Assembly: GCA_900318685.1 (NCBI GenBank) | Contig: ONLL01000011.1 | Location: 1-64,000, forward strand | From: an uncultured Prevotellaceae bacterium | GTDB lineage: Bacteria > Bacteroidota > Bacteroidia > Bacteroidales > Bacteroidaceae | Reading direction: 5' to 3' | Length of the DNA: 64,000 bases | Part shown: piece by piece, positions 1 to 6,276 of the stretch | How the letters are laid out: each line of letters starts with the position of its first letter | Numbering within the stretch: position 1 is the first letter of the stretch | Notes under the pieces: generated by a model | Databases searched by the model: none | Seen by the model: the letters and a program-made list of their open reading frames with translations, nothing else | Told to the model about the DNA's origin: nothing | Program-made: the position numbers and the translations under genes

Positions 1-132
1 CTGGAGCACCTTGGTGAAAACACGCCGCTCCTCAAGACCCGCACCGCGGATCATAGCCGCCAGAGAGGCCGACTCCTCCGTGTCCATCTGCATCAGGCTC
101 ACGAAGCCGCAACTGTCAACATCCACGTACAT
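1..132 (-). CDS. Unrecognised small protein of the phage-like element, N-terminal part only
   Basis: Open frame on the minus strand starting with ATG at 132 and running off the left edge, so only the first 44 residues are seen (begins MYVDVDSCGF). It starts 3 nt after the stop of the next upstream gene, which suggests translational coupling in a leftward operon. The visible part is acidic in its first half and has no signal peptide, membrane segment or motif I recognise. Its role in the integrated element is unknown; the call as a gene rests on tight spacing and continued open frame. Confidence 0.55.
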   Translation of the reverse strand, partial: MYVDVDSCGFVSLMQMDTEESASLAAMIRGAGLEERRVFTKVLQ

Positions 133-135
133 AGC

Positions 136-423
136 TCACTCAAACTTAAGGTCAAACCAGGGCGTGCGCACCAGCGTCACGCCGTTATAACACGCATGAA
201 TGCCATTCGAGGGCACTAGCTCGCGCACCAGGCCGTCACTCGCCATGCCCGGCTGCTGCAGATAGGCCCAGAACTTACCCTGGGAGCCCCACACACCATG
301 CAGGCGCTCCACATTGTGGCCCTCAACATGACCCTCCACACTCAACACATCATCGTTCAGAAGGTGGAACCGGTCGAACATCATGCCCTCACGACGGGCA
401 TCCTCAAAGTCTTTCATTTTCAT
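136..423 (-). CDS. Unrecognised 95-residue protein of the phage-like element
   Basis: Leftward frame ending in LVRTPWFDLKFE. The frame stays open to an ATG at 486, but that start would overlap the preceding small gene by about 50 bp; the ATG at 423 (MKMKDFEDARREG) lies 11 nt after that gene's stop and is preferred. The protein is soluble-looking, with no signal peptide, and I recognise no family. The neighbours are equally small, tightly packed genes on the same strand, as in phage or transposon early operons. Function unknown. Confidence 0.55.
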   Translation of the reverse strand: MKMKDFEDARREGMMFDRFHLLNDDVLSVEGHVEGHNVERLHGVWGSQGKFWAYLQQPGMASDGLVRELVPSNGIHACYNGVTLVRTPWFDLKFE

Positions 424-434
424 AATCTGAAGTT

Positions 435-620
435 TTAAGTCGTTAAGTGTCCTCGGATAATACTCAGAGTGCTCAGGTGAGTCCACGCCTGGCGCTCACT
501 CCCAAGAGGAGCCACGGCCACAATCCAGGCCGACAGCTCGTCGACCCAGCGCAGCAGCTCCTCACGCTCGGCAGCAGGCATGGCTAACACCCGCTCCCGA
601 CGGCGACGGCGGCGGCTCAC
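435..620 (-). CDS. Unrecognised 61-residue basic protein, GTG start
   Basis: A GTG at 620 overlaps the TGA of the preceding membrane-protein gene (GTGA), a typical coupled start. The product begins with a run of arginines (SRRRRRRER) and continues with the amphipathic stretch PAAEREELLRWVDELSAWIV. It could be a small nucleic-acid-binding or regulatory protein, but no family is recognised. A longer frame in the same phase upstream runs through the untranslated leader and is not believed. Confidence 0.45.
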   Translation of the reverse strand: MSRRRRRRERVLAMPAAEREELLRWVDELSAWIVAVAPLGSERQAWTHLSTLSIIRGHLTT

Positions 621-832
621 TGGCCACCTCCCGCAGCCCAGGCTGCAACTGTGCCTACGAACACAAGCCCCAGAAGAGCAAGAACGTTGGCGATGATAAC
701 TTCCCCATGGGTGAACTGCTCGTCCACATCCGTAGCACAGAGGGACGTGAACGTCTCGCTCTTCGTCTGCCACCAGCAACAAATGATGGCGACCAGCTGA
801 ACGAGGGCTGAAGTGGTTGAATACTGAACCAT
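617..832 (-). CDS. Small two-helix membrane protein of the phage-like element
   Basis: 71 residues with two hydrophobic segments: around residues 8-21 (ALVQLVAIICCWW) and around residues 45-67 (VIIANVLALLGLVFVG, then AAWAAG). Size and topology are compatible with holin-like or other small phage membrane proteins, but that is only a resemblance. It is the first gene after a roughly 180-nt leader with its own promoter (boxes at 1019-1049), and its ATG lies one base after a sequence motif that occurs three times in that leader. The next gene starts inside its stop codon. Confidence 0.6.
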   Translation of the reverse strand: MVQYSTTSALVQLVAIICCWWQTKSETFTSLCATDVDEQFTHGEVIIANVLALLGLVFVGTVAAWAAGGGQ

Positions 833-833
833 T

Positions 834-1014
834 GCTCTTATGTATTTGACATATAAAAACCACGCTACGTGCTGTCAGGATCATAAGAGCTGAGTCCCCG
901 GGGCGTTGTCCGCTTACCCGACACGGCGTGGTTATGTTTTGATTCCTATGTGTGGTGGCACAAAAAACGCCGGATTGATATCCAGCAGCATCTGCACCGC
1001 TCTTATGATTTGAC
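834..1014 (-). promoter_or_regulatory. Structured mRNA leader with three copies of one motif; possible translational switch
   Basis: Reading leftward, GTCAAATCATAAGAGC lies at the expected 5' end of the transcript (1014-999). An inverted copy, GCTCTTATGATCCTGAC, lies at 890-874, and a near-repeat of the first, GTCAAATACATAAGAGC, at 850-834, ends one base before the ATG at 832. The inverted copy can pair with the first copy (11 + 4 bp) or the last (9 + 4 bp) but not both. Pairing with the last would bury the start region. A longer stem AACCACGC / GCGTGGTT (932-925 / 865-858) followed by a T run could act as a terminator. A 19-codon leader frame lies between. Function is inferred, not shown. 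Confidence 0.55.
932..991 (-). CDS. Possible leader peptide, 19 residues
   Basis: ATG at 991, about 21 nt after the predicted transcript start, encodes MLLDINPAFFVPPHIGIKT and stops at 932, exactly where the 5' arm of the AACCACGC stem begins. Position and length fit a leader peptide whose translation would change pairing in the leader described for 834-1014. It could also be a chance frame; no homology can be judged at this length. Confidence 0.3.
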   Translation of the reverse strand: MLLDINPAFFVPPHIGIKT

Positions 1015-1018
1015 GGTG

Positions 1019-1049
1019 CAAAGGTACGAATTATTTTTGAACCGCCAAA
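1019..1049 (-). promoter_or_regulatory. Bacteroidota-type promoter, leftward
   Basis: TTTG at 1049-1046, 19-nt spacer, TACCTTTG at 1026-1019. Expected start of transcription is about 1013. It drives the structured leader and the small membrane-protein operon. Confidence 0.6.
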
Positions 1050-1401
1050 ACTTAAACCGTATTTTGTTACAAATTTAGAATTAATCGAAATAAGAAAAGA
1101 CCATGCGATACTCACGTACAGCATGGCTCTGACCTCGATGGCGTCGAGCATGACGCCATAGCAAAATCTGAAACTGATATCTATGAAACAAATCTGTTGT
1201 ATGTAGAATGAAAGCTTTTTCATCAGGTCTTGCTATTTTCGTTCCTTGTTCCGATTGAGGAAAGGGAGGCGGCACGCTAACCCAGGCGCACCGCCTGCCC
1301 ACTCACTTGCCCGTCTTTCCGGGCTGTCATCCCAGGACTTCAGGACACCGGCCAGTTTCTTCCGACGGCCTAAACAGTTTGCCGACTGCCTGCCGAAGCA
1401 G

Positions 1402-1484
1402 TGGTGACTGCAAGGGGATTCGAACCCCTCTTCTCCCACGTCTTACATAACCCTTTTCCCAGATGGCGGTTCGACCTGCAGTCA
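1402..1484 (-). other. tRNA-like 3' half (T arm, acceptor and CCA); possible tRNA remnant or attachment site
   Basis: On the minus strand, AGGGGTTCGAATCCCCT is a perfect T arm and is followed by TGCAGTCA and CCA. The matching 5' acceptor strand TGACTGCA occurs at 1484-1477, making an 80-nt body plus CCA. The 47 nt between lack a recognisable D arm or anticodon arm, so this is not a standard tRNA. It may be a decayed tRNA gene, the tRNA 3'-end fragment carried at an integration site, or a tRNA-like domain of an element RNA. The rest of 1050-1640 holds no gene I can support. Confidence 0.4.
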
Positions 1485-1639
1485 GGTGGCGGTACTGTTC
1501 CCCGCCAAGTCAACGGTACTAAGCCTTACGCGGACTGCGCCTCTCTTCGTACAACTACTAACAAAAACAACCTATGTCCCATGGCGCACCCCGCTCCGTC
1601 GGCTTCTCCAACACAAATGAAAGCAGTCAGTCATTAACC

Positions 1640-1858
1640 CTACGACCGAACGTTGCGCCACTCGCCACTCTCCATCCCGCGGATGATGCACTCACGCTCA
1701 ACGGGACTCCAACGGTCATCACCGATGCGAGAGATCACAGTACTGTGACCCCACCCCGTCTTCAGCTGAACCCACAGCACAAACAAACCCTTCTCCGACT
1801 TGCCCAGGCCACCGTAGAAATCAGCAACAACATTCGATTTTTTTTCGCCTCTCACCAT
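1640..1858 (-). CDS. Unrecognised 72-residue protein, first leftward gene of the phage-like element
   Basis: ATG at 1858, about 50 nt after a well-formed leftward promoter (boxes 1915-1945). The product starts MVRGEKKSN and has the middle stretch WVQLKTGWGHSTVISRIGDD followed by RWSPVERECIIRGMESGEW; no signal peptide or membrane helix. No family recognised. As the first gene leaving the repressor-promoter region it holds the place of an early gene in a temperate phage or transposon. A competing frame on the other strand has no promoter support and is taken as a shadow. Confidence 0.6.
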   Translation of the reverse strand: MVRGEKKSNVVADFYGGLGKSEKGLFVLWVQLKTGWGHSTVISRIGDDRWSPVERECIIRGMESGEWRNVRS

Positions 1859-1887
1859 TGTTAATCCAAATTTTATTCGTAACTTTG
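1858..1887 (+). promoter_or_regulatory. Promoter for the repressor gene
   Basis: TTG at 1858-1860, 19-nt spacer, TAACTTTG at 1880-1887; transcription would start near 1892 and run rightward into the HTH gene at 1999. The -33 box overlaps the start codon of the leftward gene at 1858. Confidence 0.6.
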
Positions 1888-1914
1888 TAGCAGGTTATAA
1901 ACCAAATTTCGATG

Positions 1915-1945
1915 CAAAGATAAAACAAATCGTGTAAAAAACAAA
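1915..1945 (-). promoter_or_regulatory. Leftward early-type promoter facing the repressor promoter
   Basis: TTTG at 1945-1942, 19-nt spacer, TATCTTTG at 1922-1915; start near 1909. It faces the rightward promoter, so the two transcripts overlap from their first bases. Confidence 0.65.
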
Positions 1946-1955
1946 CGATTCGTGT
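1924..1955. promoter_or_regulatory. Paired operator-like repeats
   Basis: AACAAATCGTGT at 1924-1935 and AACGATTCGTGT at 1944-1955 are direct repeats exactly 20 bp apart, so on the same face of the helix. They cover the spacer and -33 region of the leftward promoter and lie in the leader of the repressor gene. They are good candidates for repressor binding sites. Confidence 0.5.
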
Positions 1956-1998
1956 GGATATTTATGATTCTTTAACGATAAAATAAAATAAACAGTGT

Positions 1999-2418
1999 AT
2001 GACTGGAGCACAGCTAAAATCCGAAATCAAGCGACGAGGGTACACCATCAAGAGCGTCGCACAGCACATGGGCACATCGGCGCAGAACCTCGGCAACAAG
2101 CTCGTGGGAGATGACGTAGCCTCAGGACTCATAGAGGCTGCCGCAGAAGTCATGGGCATCAGCCCCGCAGACTTCTACCGCACAGGCGACACCATCACGG
2201 CCAGAAACAACAGCCTCGCGTTCAAGGGCAACAACAGCGTCGACACAAGGCTGCTCGACATCATCCAGCAGCGCGACCGACAGCTCGACAGGGCCATGGC
2301 GCAGACCGACAAGGCACTCGCCCAGATGGACCAACTCCTTTCGCTTTTCTCAACAAGCAAGCAGACCGCCCAAACCCCTGAAAATCGCGCCAAAATCGCG
2401 CCAGACTCAACCCCCTAA
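1999..2418 (+). CDS. HTH repressor of the phage-like element
   Basis: 139 residues. Residues about 1-62 form an XRE/Cro-CI type helix-turn-helix (LKSEIKRRGYTIKSVAQHMG, then TSAQNLGNKL), with a following VMGISPADFYR stretch typical of such regulators. The C-terminal half (about 85-115) is a likely coiled coil rich in Q, D, R and L (IIQQRDRQLDRAMAQTDKAL), fitting dimerisation. It probably binds the paired repeats at 1924-1955 and controls the facing promoters. It is transcribed away from the small leftward genes, the usual arrangement of a lysogeny or transposition repressor. No protease-sensitive CI C-terminal domain is visible. Followed by a terminator at 2493. Confidence 0.75.
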   Translation: MTGAQLKSEIKRRGYTIKSVAQHMGTSAQNLGNKLVGDDVASGLIEAAAEVMGISPADFYRTGDTITARNNSLAFKGNNSVDTRLLDIIQQRDRQLDRAMAQTDKALAQMDQLLSLFSTSKQTAQTPENRAKIAPDSTP

Positions 2419-2492
2419 AACTCACAAGGTTGCTGATTCTCAAATACTTACTGGACACTCCAATCCCGTCAAAATCCAGTAGCCCCGACCAA

Positions 2493-2526
2493 GAAAAAGG
2501 AAGATCGAAAGGTTTTCCTTTTTTCG
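2493..2526 (+). terminator. Rho-independent terminator after the repressor gene
   Basis: GAAAAAGGAA at 2493-2502 pairs with TTCCTTTTTTC at 2515-2525, ending in a T-rich tract. The stem is A/T rich but correctly placed 75 bp after the stop. Confidence 0.5.
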
Positions 2527-2670
2527 TTGTAGGTGCTTTATTTACTTGCCCACTGGAGCAGGATCTAGGACTCAGGCTTTGATCATTGGATTTCGCCAGT
2601 CTGCAGTAGGCTCATTCACAGATTCACAATTCACAGTTTTTTTTCAAGGGGTCCTCCTTGTTTTCCCTAA

Positions 2671-2736
2671 GATTATAGTTATATTATTACATATATTAAT
2701 ACATATAAATATAAATTAACATTCTTGACACAGGTT
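2671..2736 (+). repeat. Left 66-bp target duplication of the IS1634-type element
   Basis: The segment from GATTATAGTT to CTTGACACAGGTT is repeated at 4443-4508 with one mismatch (C at 2690, T at 4462). It flanks the IS ends directly, as a target duplication should. Confidence 0.85.
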
Positions 2737-4442
2737 TCCTGTTTTCGCCATTGGGACACCCAAGATTTCAGGTTATCCTGTCAATGAGGTCGCATAGTGT
2801 CTGCTGCTCCTTGTTCATACCCAAAATCACCCTCTGTGGCAAGTTGGACTTGGGAGACACATAACTGATGGCATACATGGTCTTCGTCAGTTCCTGTGCA
2901 CGATGCACAGTTATCTCACTCTTTGCTGTCTTGAGTATCCTCTCCAGTTCCAATAATATGGTATATGAGGTAAAGCAGATACAGATATGTCCTTCTATCC
3001 TATTCTGTAGCCTGTGGTATATTGGTCTTACGGCAAGGTCAAACTTGTTAAAACGGAATGCCCTCTCGATATACCAGAGATCGCCGTAGCGGTCAATGAC
3101 CTCGCCGGCTTTCAGCGCCGTGTTGGTTACGTAGCCCTTGATGCCGTCCCATGCGGCATCTGCCTCGTATTTCCCGAAGTCGACGGACACTGTCATTTCA
3201 CCCTCCAGTTTCAGGTATTTGTTATAGCCACGGTTGTTGATGCTCTCCTTGGTGAGTTTCCCCGTACGGATGCGCTTCTGTAGTCTTACGAGCCCCTTCT
3301 CACGGTTATGCCTGTCCTTAGCCGCCCGTTTCTCACTACAGGACACGACGAGCCTGCTGCCGTCCTTCCGCCTGACTTCCGCCACGTCGCCATATTTCAG
3401 ACCAAGTGCCAGGATGTCGGCCTTCACCTTTTCGGATTCGTTCTTCGGCCTTGCACCAAGGATATACTGATAGCCGTCTGTCACGAGAGCCTCGATGTTG
3501 TCCTTGCTAAGCAGCCCTGCGTCTGCAACGACCACCGGTTTCCCAAATCCGAAGCGGCTGGCCAGTGCCTGTATCATCGGGATGATGGTCTTGCCTTCAG
3601 AGATGTTACCCTCGTATATCTCATAGCCGATGGGATTGCCGCCGGAGGCAACGAGCAGGCCAAGGAATATCTGCGGACAGGAGTGCTTGCCGTCCTTCGA
3701 GAAGCCGCATTTGCGCAGCTCGTCCTCCTCTGCCGCCTCAAAATACAACGTCGTCATGTCATAGAAGCATACCGTCACCTTACCGCCCACCACCTTTTTC
3801 GTATGCTCGTAGGATATCTGCTCCACAAGCGTCTTATAGTCCGGCGTACATTTTTTATGGTTTCCATCCTCCTTCTCCGGGCGATAGCAAAGGTCGTCAA
3901 GGAAGCGATAGACTTTGCTCAGGCTGTATCTCACATGCAGGTACCGTTCCAGATAGTCCACCGTCTTCAGCTTGCTGCCGGGATTGAACAGACGGCAGAT
4001 GACCATGTGGCGGAACATGTCACTGGGAATCCGGTCATGCCCGATTCTGTCATAAAGCCTGCCAAACACCAGTTCTGGGCCGACAACCTGTATCTGGGAG
4101 TTGTTCAACTGCCCAAGAAACCGCTCAAAGCCTGCCTCTTCCTCATCAATGCCTGGCAAGAAAGGTTCATGGTGACGTGCGATATAGTCACGCCCCTCTG
4201 CCATGAGACGATCAATTTCCTTCGGATCCTTACTGCAGCCGATGGACTTGATAACCTTCTGCTTCCGGCTCCTGGTCTTTGCTACCACCTGGATACTGAA
4301 TGAGCCTGACTTGTTGGGCTTCTTGCGTACAAACATGGTGCAAAGTTAGCATGGGACACCCAAATATCCAAATTTTCAGAGGATTTTCTGCTGAAAACCA
4401 GACACATTCGTCTTTACGGCGAGTCAAATGGCGAAAACAGGA
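2737..4442 (-). mobile_element. Complete insertion sequence, IS1634-type, 1706 bp
   Basis: Ends are the inverted repeats TCCTGTTTTCGCCATT at 2737-2752 and its complement at 4427-4442. One full-length transposase gene fills the element. The flanking 66-bp direct repeats match the habit of the IS1634 family of making long and variable target duplications. A short palindrome TGGGACACCCA occurs just inside each end (about 2752 and 4352) and could be a transposase-binding site. The near-perfect duplications and open transposase frame suggest a recent insertion. Confidence 0.85.
2768..4336 (-). CDS. Transposase, IS1634 type (IS4-like DDE fold)
   Basis: 522 residues, full length. The N-terminal region (about 1-55, starting MFVRKKPNKSG) is the IS1634-type start. 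The catalytic triad can be read as D193 in CFYDMTTLYFE, D272 in VVVADAGLLSKDN, and E424 in LWYIERAFRFNK, followed by the family's LAVRPIYHRLQNRIEGHI region. It catalyses cut-and-paste transposition of the surrounding element through the inverted repeats. The start ATG lies 106 bp inside the right end. No frameshift or stop interrupts it, so it may be active. A long frame on the opposite strand within it is a shadow. Confidence 0.9.
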   Translation of the reverse strand: MFVRKKPNKSGSFSIQVVAKTRSRKQKVIKSIGCSKDPKEIDRLMAEGRDYIARHHEPFLPGIDEEEAGFERFLGQLNNSQIQVVGPELVFGRLYDRIGHDRIPSDMFRHMVICRLFNPGSKLKTVDYLERYLHVRYSLSKVYRFLDDLCYRPEKEDGNHKKCTPDYKTLVEQISYEHTKKVVGGKVTVCFYDMTTLYFEAAEEDELRKCGFSKDGKHSCPQIFLGLLVASGGNPIGYEIYEGNISEGKTIIPMIQALASRFGFGKPVVVADAGLLSKDNIEALVTDGYQYILGARPKNESEKVKADILALGLKYGDVAEVRRKDGSRLVVSCSEKRAAKDRHNREKGLVRLQKRIRTGKLTKESINNRGYNKYLKLEGEMTVSVDFGKYEADAAWDGIKGYVTNTALKAGEVIDRYGDLWYIERAFRFNKFDLAVRPIYHRLQNRIEGHICICFTSYTILLELERILKTAKSEITVHRAQELTKTMYAISYVSPKSNLPQRVILGMNKEQQTLCDLIDRIT

Positions 4443-4508
4443 GATTATAGTTATATTATTATATATATTAATACATATAAATATAAATTAACATTCTTGA
4501 CACAGGTT
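4443..4508 (+). repeat. Right 66-bp target duplication of the IS1634-type element
   Basis: Partner of 2671-2736 (65 of 66 bases identical). It starts immediately after the right inverted repeat of the IS and is followed by the remaining arm of the interrupted MITE. Confidence 0.85.
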
Positions 4509-4688
4509 TTAGGCCAAGGGGGCACGAAAAAATAACTGTGAATTGTGAATCTGTGAATGGCTGGCAAGGCGGCATTCGTATATGGTTCACTGATAGGCAG
4601 TTAGAAATTATGCCATTTAAATTCTTCACAATTGTGCAAAATCCCATGCATGAAATACGCACATATTCGTACGAATTTCCTCATGCGC

Positions 4689-4806
4689 CAGCCGCTCCCC
4701 TCCCTTCAAGGGGAGGGGTTAGGGGTGGGGTCTGTATTATTCTGCATTTAAAGAGTTACCAACCCCACCCCTGCCCCTCCCCTGCATGGGAGGGGAGCGG
4801 CTGCGC
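4689..4806. repeat. Large GC-rich palindrome built of CCCCTCCC/GGGAGGGG repeats
   Basis: Two arms of about 44 bp, 4689-4731 and 4760-4804, are near-perfect complements (CAGCCGCTCCCCTCCC at the outer end) and each contains a smaller CCCCTCCC..GGGGAGGGG hairpin. The same short palindrome recurs at 32517-32592, about 34502-34530 and 58847-58873. This is a REP-like dispersed repeat; a transcription-terminating or mRNA-stabilising effect is possible but not shown. Confidence 0.6.
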
Positions 4807-4866
4807 GACATTTTCAGACGATAGGGGCTCTTTTGTAAATGTCCTGCTTGTTTCGCATGAGTATTA

Positions 4867-5042
4867 CGCTCGTTGCGGACGGTGGGCGCTCTCGTTACGG
4901 ACGGTGCGTACGCTCGTTACGGACGGTGGGCGCGCTCGTTACGGACGGTGGGCACGCTCGTTGCGGACTTTGAGCACGCTCGTTGCGGACTTTGGGCATG
5001 CTCGTTACGGACGGTGGGCACGCTCGTTGCGGACGAGCGCTT
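4867..5042. repeat. Tandem array of eight 22-nt units (array 1)
   Basis: Units start at 4867, 4889, 4911, 4933, 4955, 4977, 4999 and 5021, each 22 nt, with core CGCTCGTTACGGACGG. Units differ by a few substitutions but no indels. On the minus strand the core reads CCGTCCGTAACGAGCG, nearly that of the array at 33954-34085. It lies in the intergenic region downstream of mntP. Frames translated across it are repeat artefacts. Confidence 0.85.
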
Positions 5043-5070
5043 GCAAACCAGCATTCCTGTAACAGGGAGA

Positions 5071-5637
5071 TCAAGCTATCAGTACTTTTACGCCAATAGC
5101 AATGAGGATAATGCCGCCAAACAACTCTGGACGGAAATGACGACTAGCCATCGAACCAAAACGGATGCCCAGCCAATGACCTAGCAGCGACATAAGCAGC
5201 GAACCAATGCCTATCAGCGTAAGCGGGAGAACAAGCGACGAAAGCGACATATAGCCGGTGACAGCCATCGAAGCCCCCACAGCCAACGCATCGATGCTGG
5301 TGGCAACAGCCAATAGCAACTGAGTCGTTAGTTTGCGTGGACGAATGAACGAATGTTCGTCAGACGAACGGAATGCCTCGATGATCATTCTCATGCCCAC
5401 GAAAGCCAGTAGCACAAAGGCTACCCATCGGCCGTAAGCCTCCAGACGGGCAGCATAGAAATGAAGCGCCAGCCATCCTGCCAAAGGCATGAGCGCCTGG
5501 AAAAGACCGAAAAGGACTGACGAGCGCATGGCGACGCTCCAAAGCCAGCGTCGCTCGATGGCTCCACAGACCACTGAGACCGTGAAGCAGTCGATGCCCA
5601 GCGATATGGAGAGGAGGATGATATCAAGAAGACTCAT
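5071..5637 (-). CDS. mntP: Putative manganese efflux pump MntP
   Basis: 188 residues, the normal length for MntP (YebN). Six hydrophobic segments arranged as two three-helix repeats. The paired acidic motifs expected in the transport path are visible: GIDCFTVS near residue 16 and SIDALAVG near residue 115. Exports Mn2+ across the inner membrane. Its ATG overlaps the stop of the upstream AlkD-like gene (ATGA), so it is the last gene of a four-gene minus-strand operon. No yybP-ykoY riboswitch is seen directly upstream, as expected for an internal operon gene. Confidence 0.9.
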   Translation of the reverse strand: MSLLDIILLSISLGIDCFTVSVVCGAIERRWLWSVAMRSSVLFGLFQALMPLAGWLALHFYAARLEAYGRWVAFVLLAFVGMRMIIEAFRSSDEHSFIRPRKLTTQLLLAVATSIDALAVGASMAVTGYMSLSSLVLPLTLIGIGSLLMSLLGHWLGIRFGSMASRHFRPELFGGIILIAIGVKVLIA

Positions 5638-6266
5638 AGGAAGTCAAGTCCAATGGTGTGGATGGCTGAACGGGCTATGCGCTCGTACATCAGTCCCATA
5701 TCAGCGAAATGAATGAGGCTCTGCATCGCTGCCTTCCGCAAGATTGGATTGCTGCTCTGCAGGGCCGTAAGAGCCTGGTCGACAAACTCATTGATGCCAC
5801 GCTCGTTGGGCTCCATCTGACGTGAGAAGAGGCGACTCAGCACATGATAGCCACAGATCTGAGGCAGGTCATCAGCAGCAGAAAGCCAAAGGTAGGCCTT
5901 CTCGGCAGCAAAGGGCAGATGCTGGTAGAGATTGAAGGCAGCCTGCTCGGCCAGCTCCACCGTCGTGGTCTGCTCCATCCAGATGTCGACCACCTCAGGC
6001 AGTATCTCTTCAGGAGGCATCAGCATGGTAGCCAAGATCTTGCACTCGCGCACATCCTCCTTCCACAGGGCGATAGCCAGGTCGTAGAGCGACAGCGATT
6101 CGTCGCCCTTCAGCTCAGCAGCCATCTCCTTCAGCCGAGGCAGCGTAGCACCCCAGTTCAGCTTGTAGTCGAGACCTTTCTGGCGCATCGACTGAGCCGT
6201 CGCTCCGTCCATCATCTGATGGAACGACTGCTTGATCTCCTTCACTTTCTGCTGTATGTCCATCAT
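5634..6266 (-). CDS. DNA alkylation repair protein, AlkD/HEAT-like
   Basis: 210 residues of HEAT-like helical repeats. The segment LYDLAIALWKEDVRECKILA is characteristic of the AlkD-type DNA glycosylase family (PF08713), which removes positively charged alkylated bases. The N-terminal part (WGATLPRLKEMAAEL) also fits. No signal peptide; cytoplasmic. It begins 10 nt after DPP III and overlaps mntP by four bases. Substrate and activity are inferred from the family only; some family members are not glycosylases. Confidence 0.75.
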   Translation of the reverse strand: MMDIQQKVKEIKQSFHQMMDGATAQSMRQKGLDYKLNWGATLPRLKEMAAELKGDESLSLYDLAIALWKEDVRECKILATMLMPPEEILPEVVDIWMEQTTTVELAEQAAFNLYQHLPFAAEKAYLWLSAADDLPQICGYHVLSRLFSRQMEPNERGINEFVDQALTALQSSNPILRKAAMQSLIHFADMGLMYERIARSAIHTIGLDFL

Positions 6267-6276
6267 GGGCAGGATA

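Larger units (their letters stand above)
2613..4559. repeat. MITE-like palindromic element split by an insertion sequence
   Basis: Terminal inverted repeats CATTCACAGATTCACAATTC at 2613-2632 (continuing to about 2638) and its complement at 4534-4559. Removing the IS and one target copy leaves about 175 bp with no coding capacity and an A/T-rich core. A second copy of the same element lies at about 40400-41295, there in the opposite orientation and also interrupted by an IS. Confidence 0.6.

Noticed and set aside
621..1223. N-terminal extension of the small basic protein to a 262-residue frame
   Set aside because: The upstream part runs through the structured leader and the promoter at 1019-1049; a GTG start at 620 coupled to the previous stop explains the real gene.
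1402..1484. Complete functional tRNA gene
   Set aside because: No D arm or anticodon arm could be drawn in the 47 nt between acceptor and T arm, so only a tRNA-like call was kept.
1401..1637. Frame on the plus strand beginning VTARGFEPLFS
   Set aside because: This peptide style is typical of translating a tRNA T arm in antisense; the tRNA-like sequence explains it.
3308..4303. 331-residue frame on the plus strand inside the IS element
   Set aside because: It is antisense to the intact transposase, has no recognisable domain and follows the codon periodicity of the opposite strand.
4867..5042. CRISPR array
   Set aside because: The units follow each other directly, with no unique spacers between repeats. 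The same holds for the other 22-nt arrays, and no cas genes are in the window.
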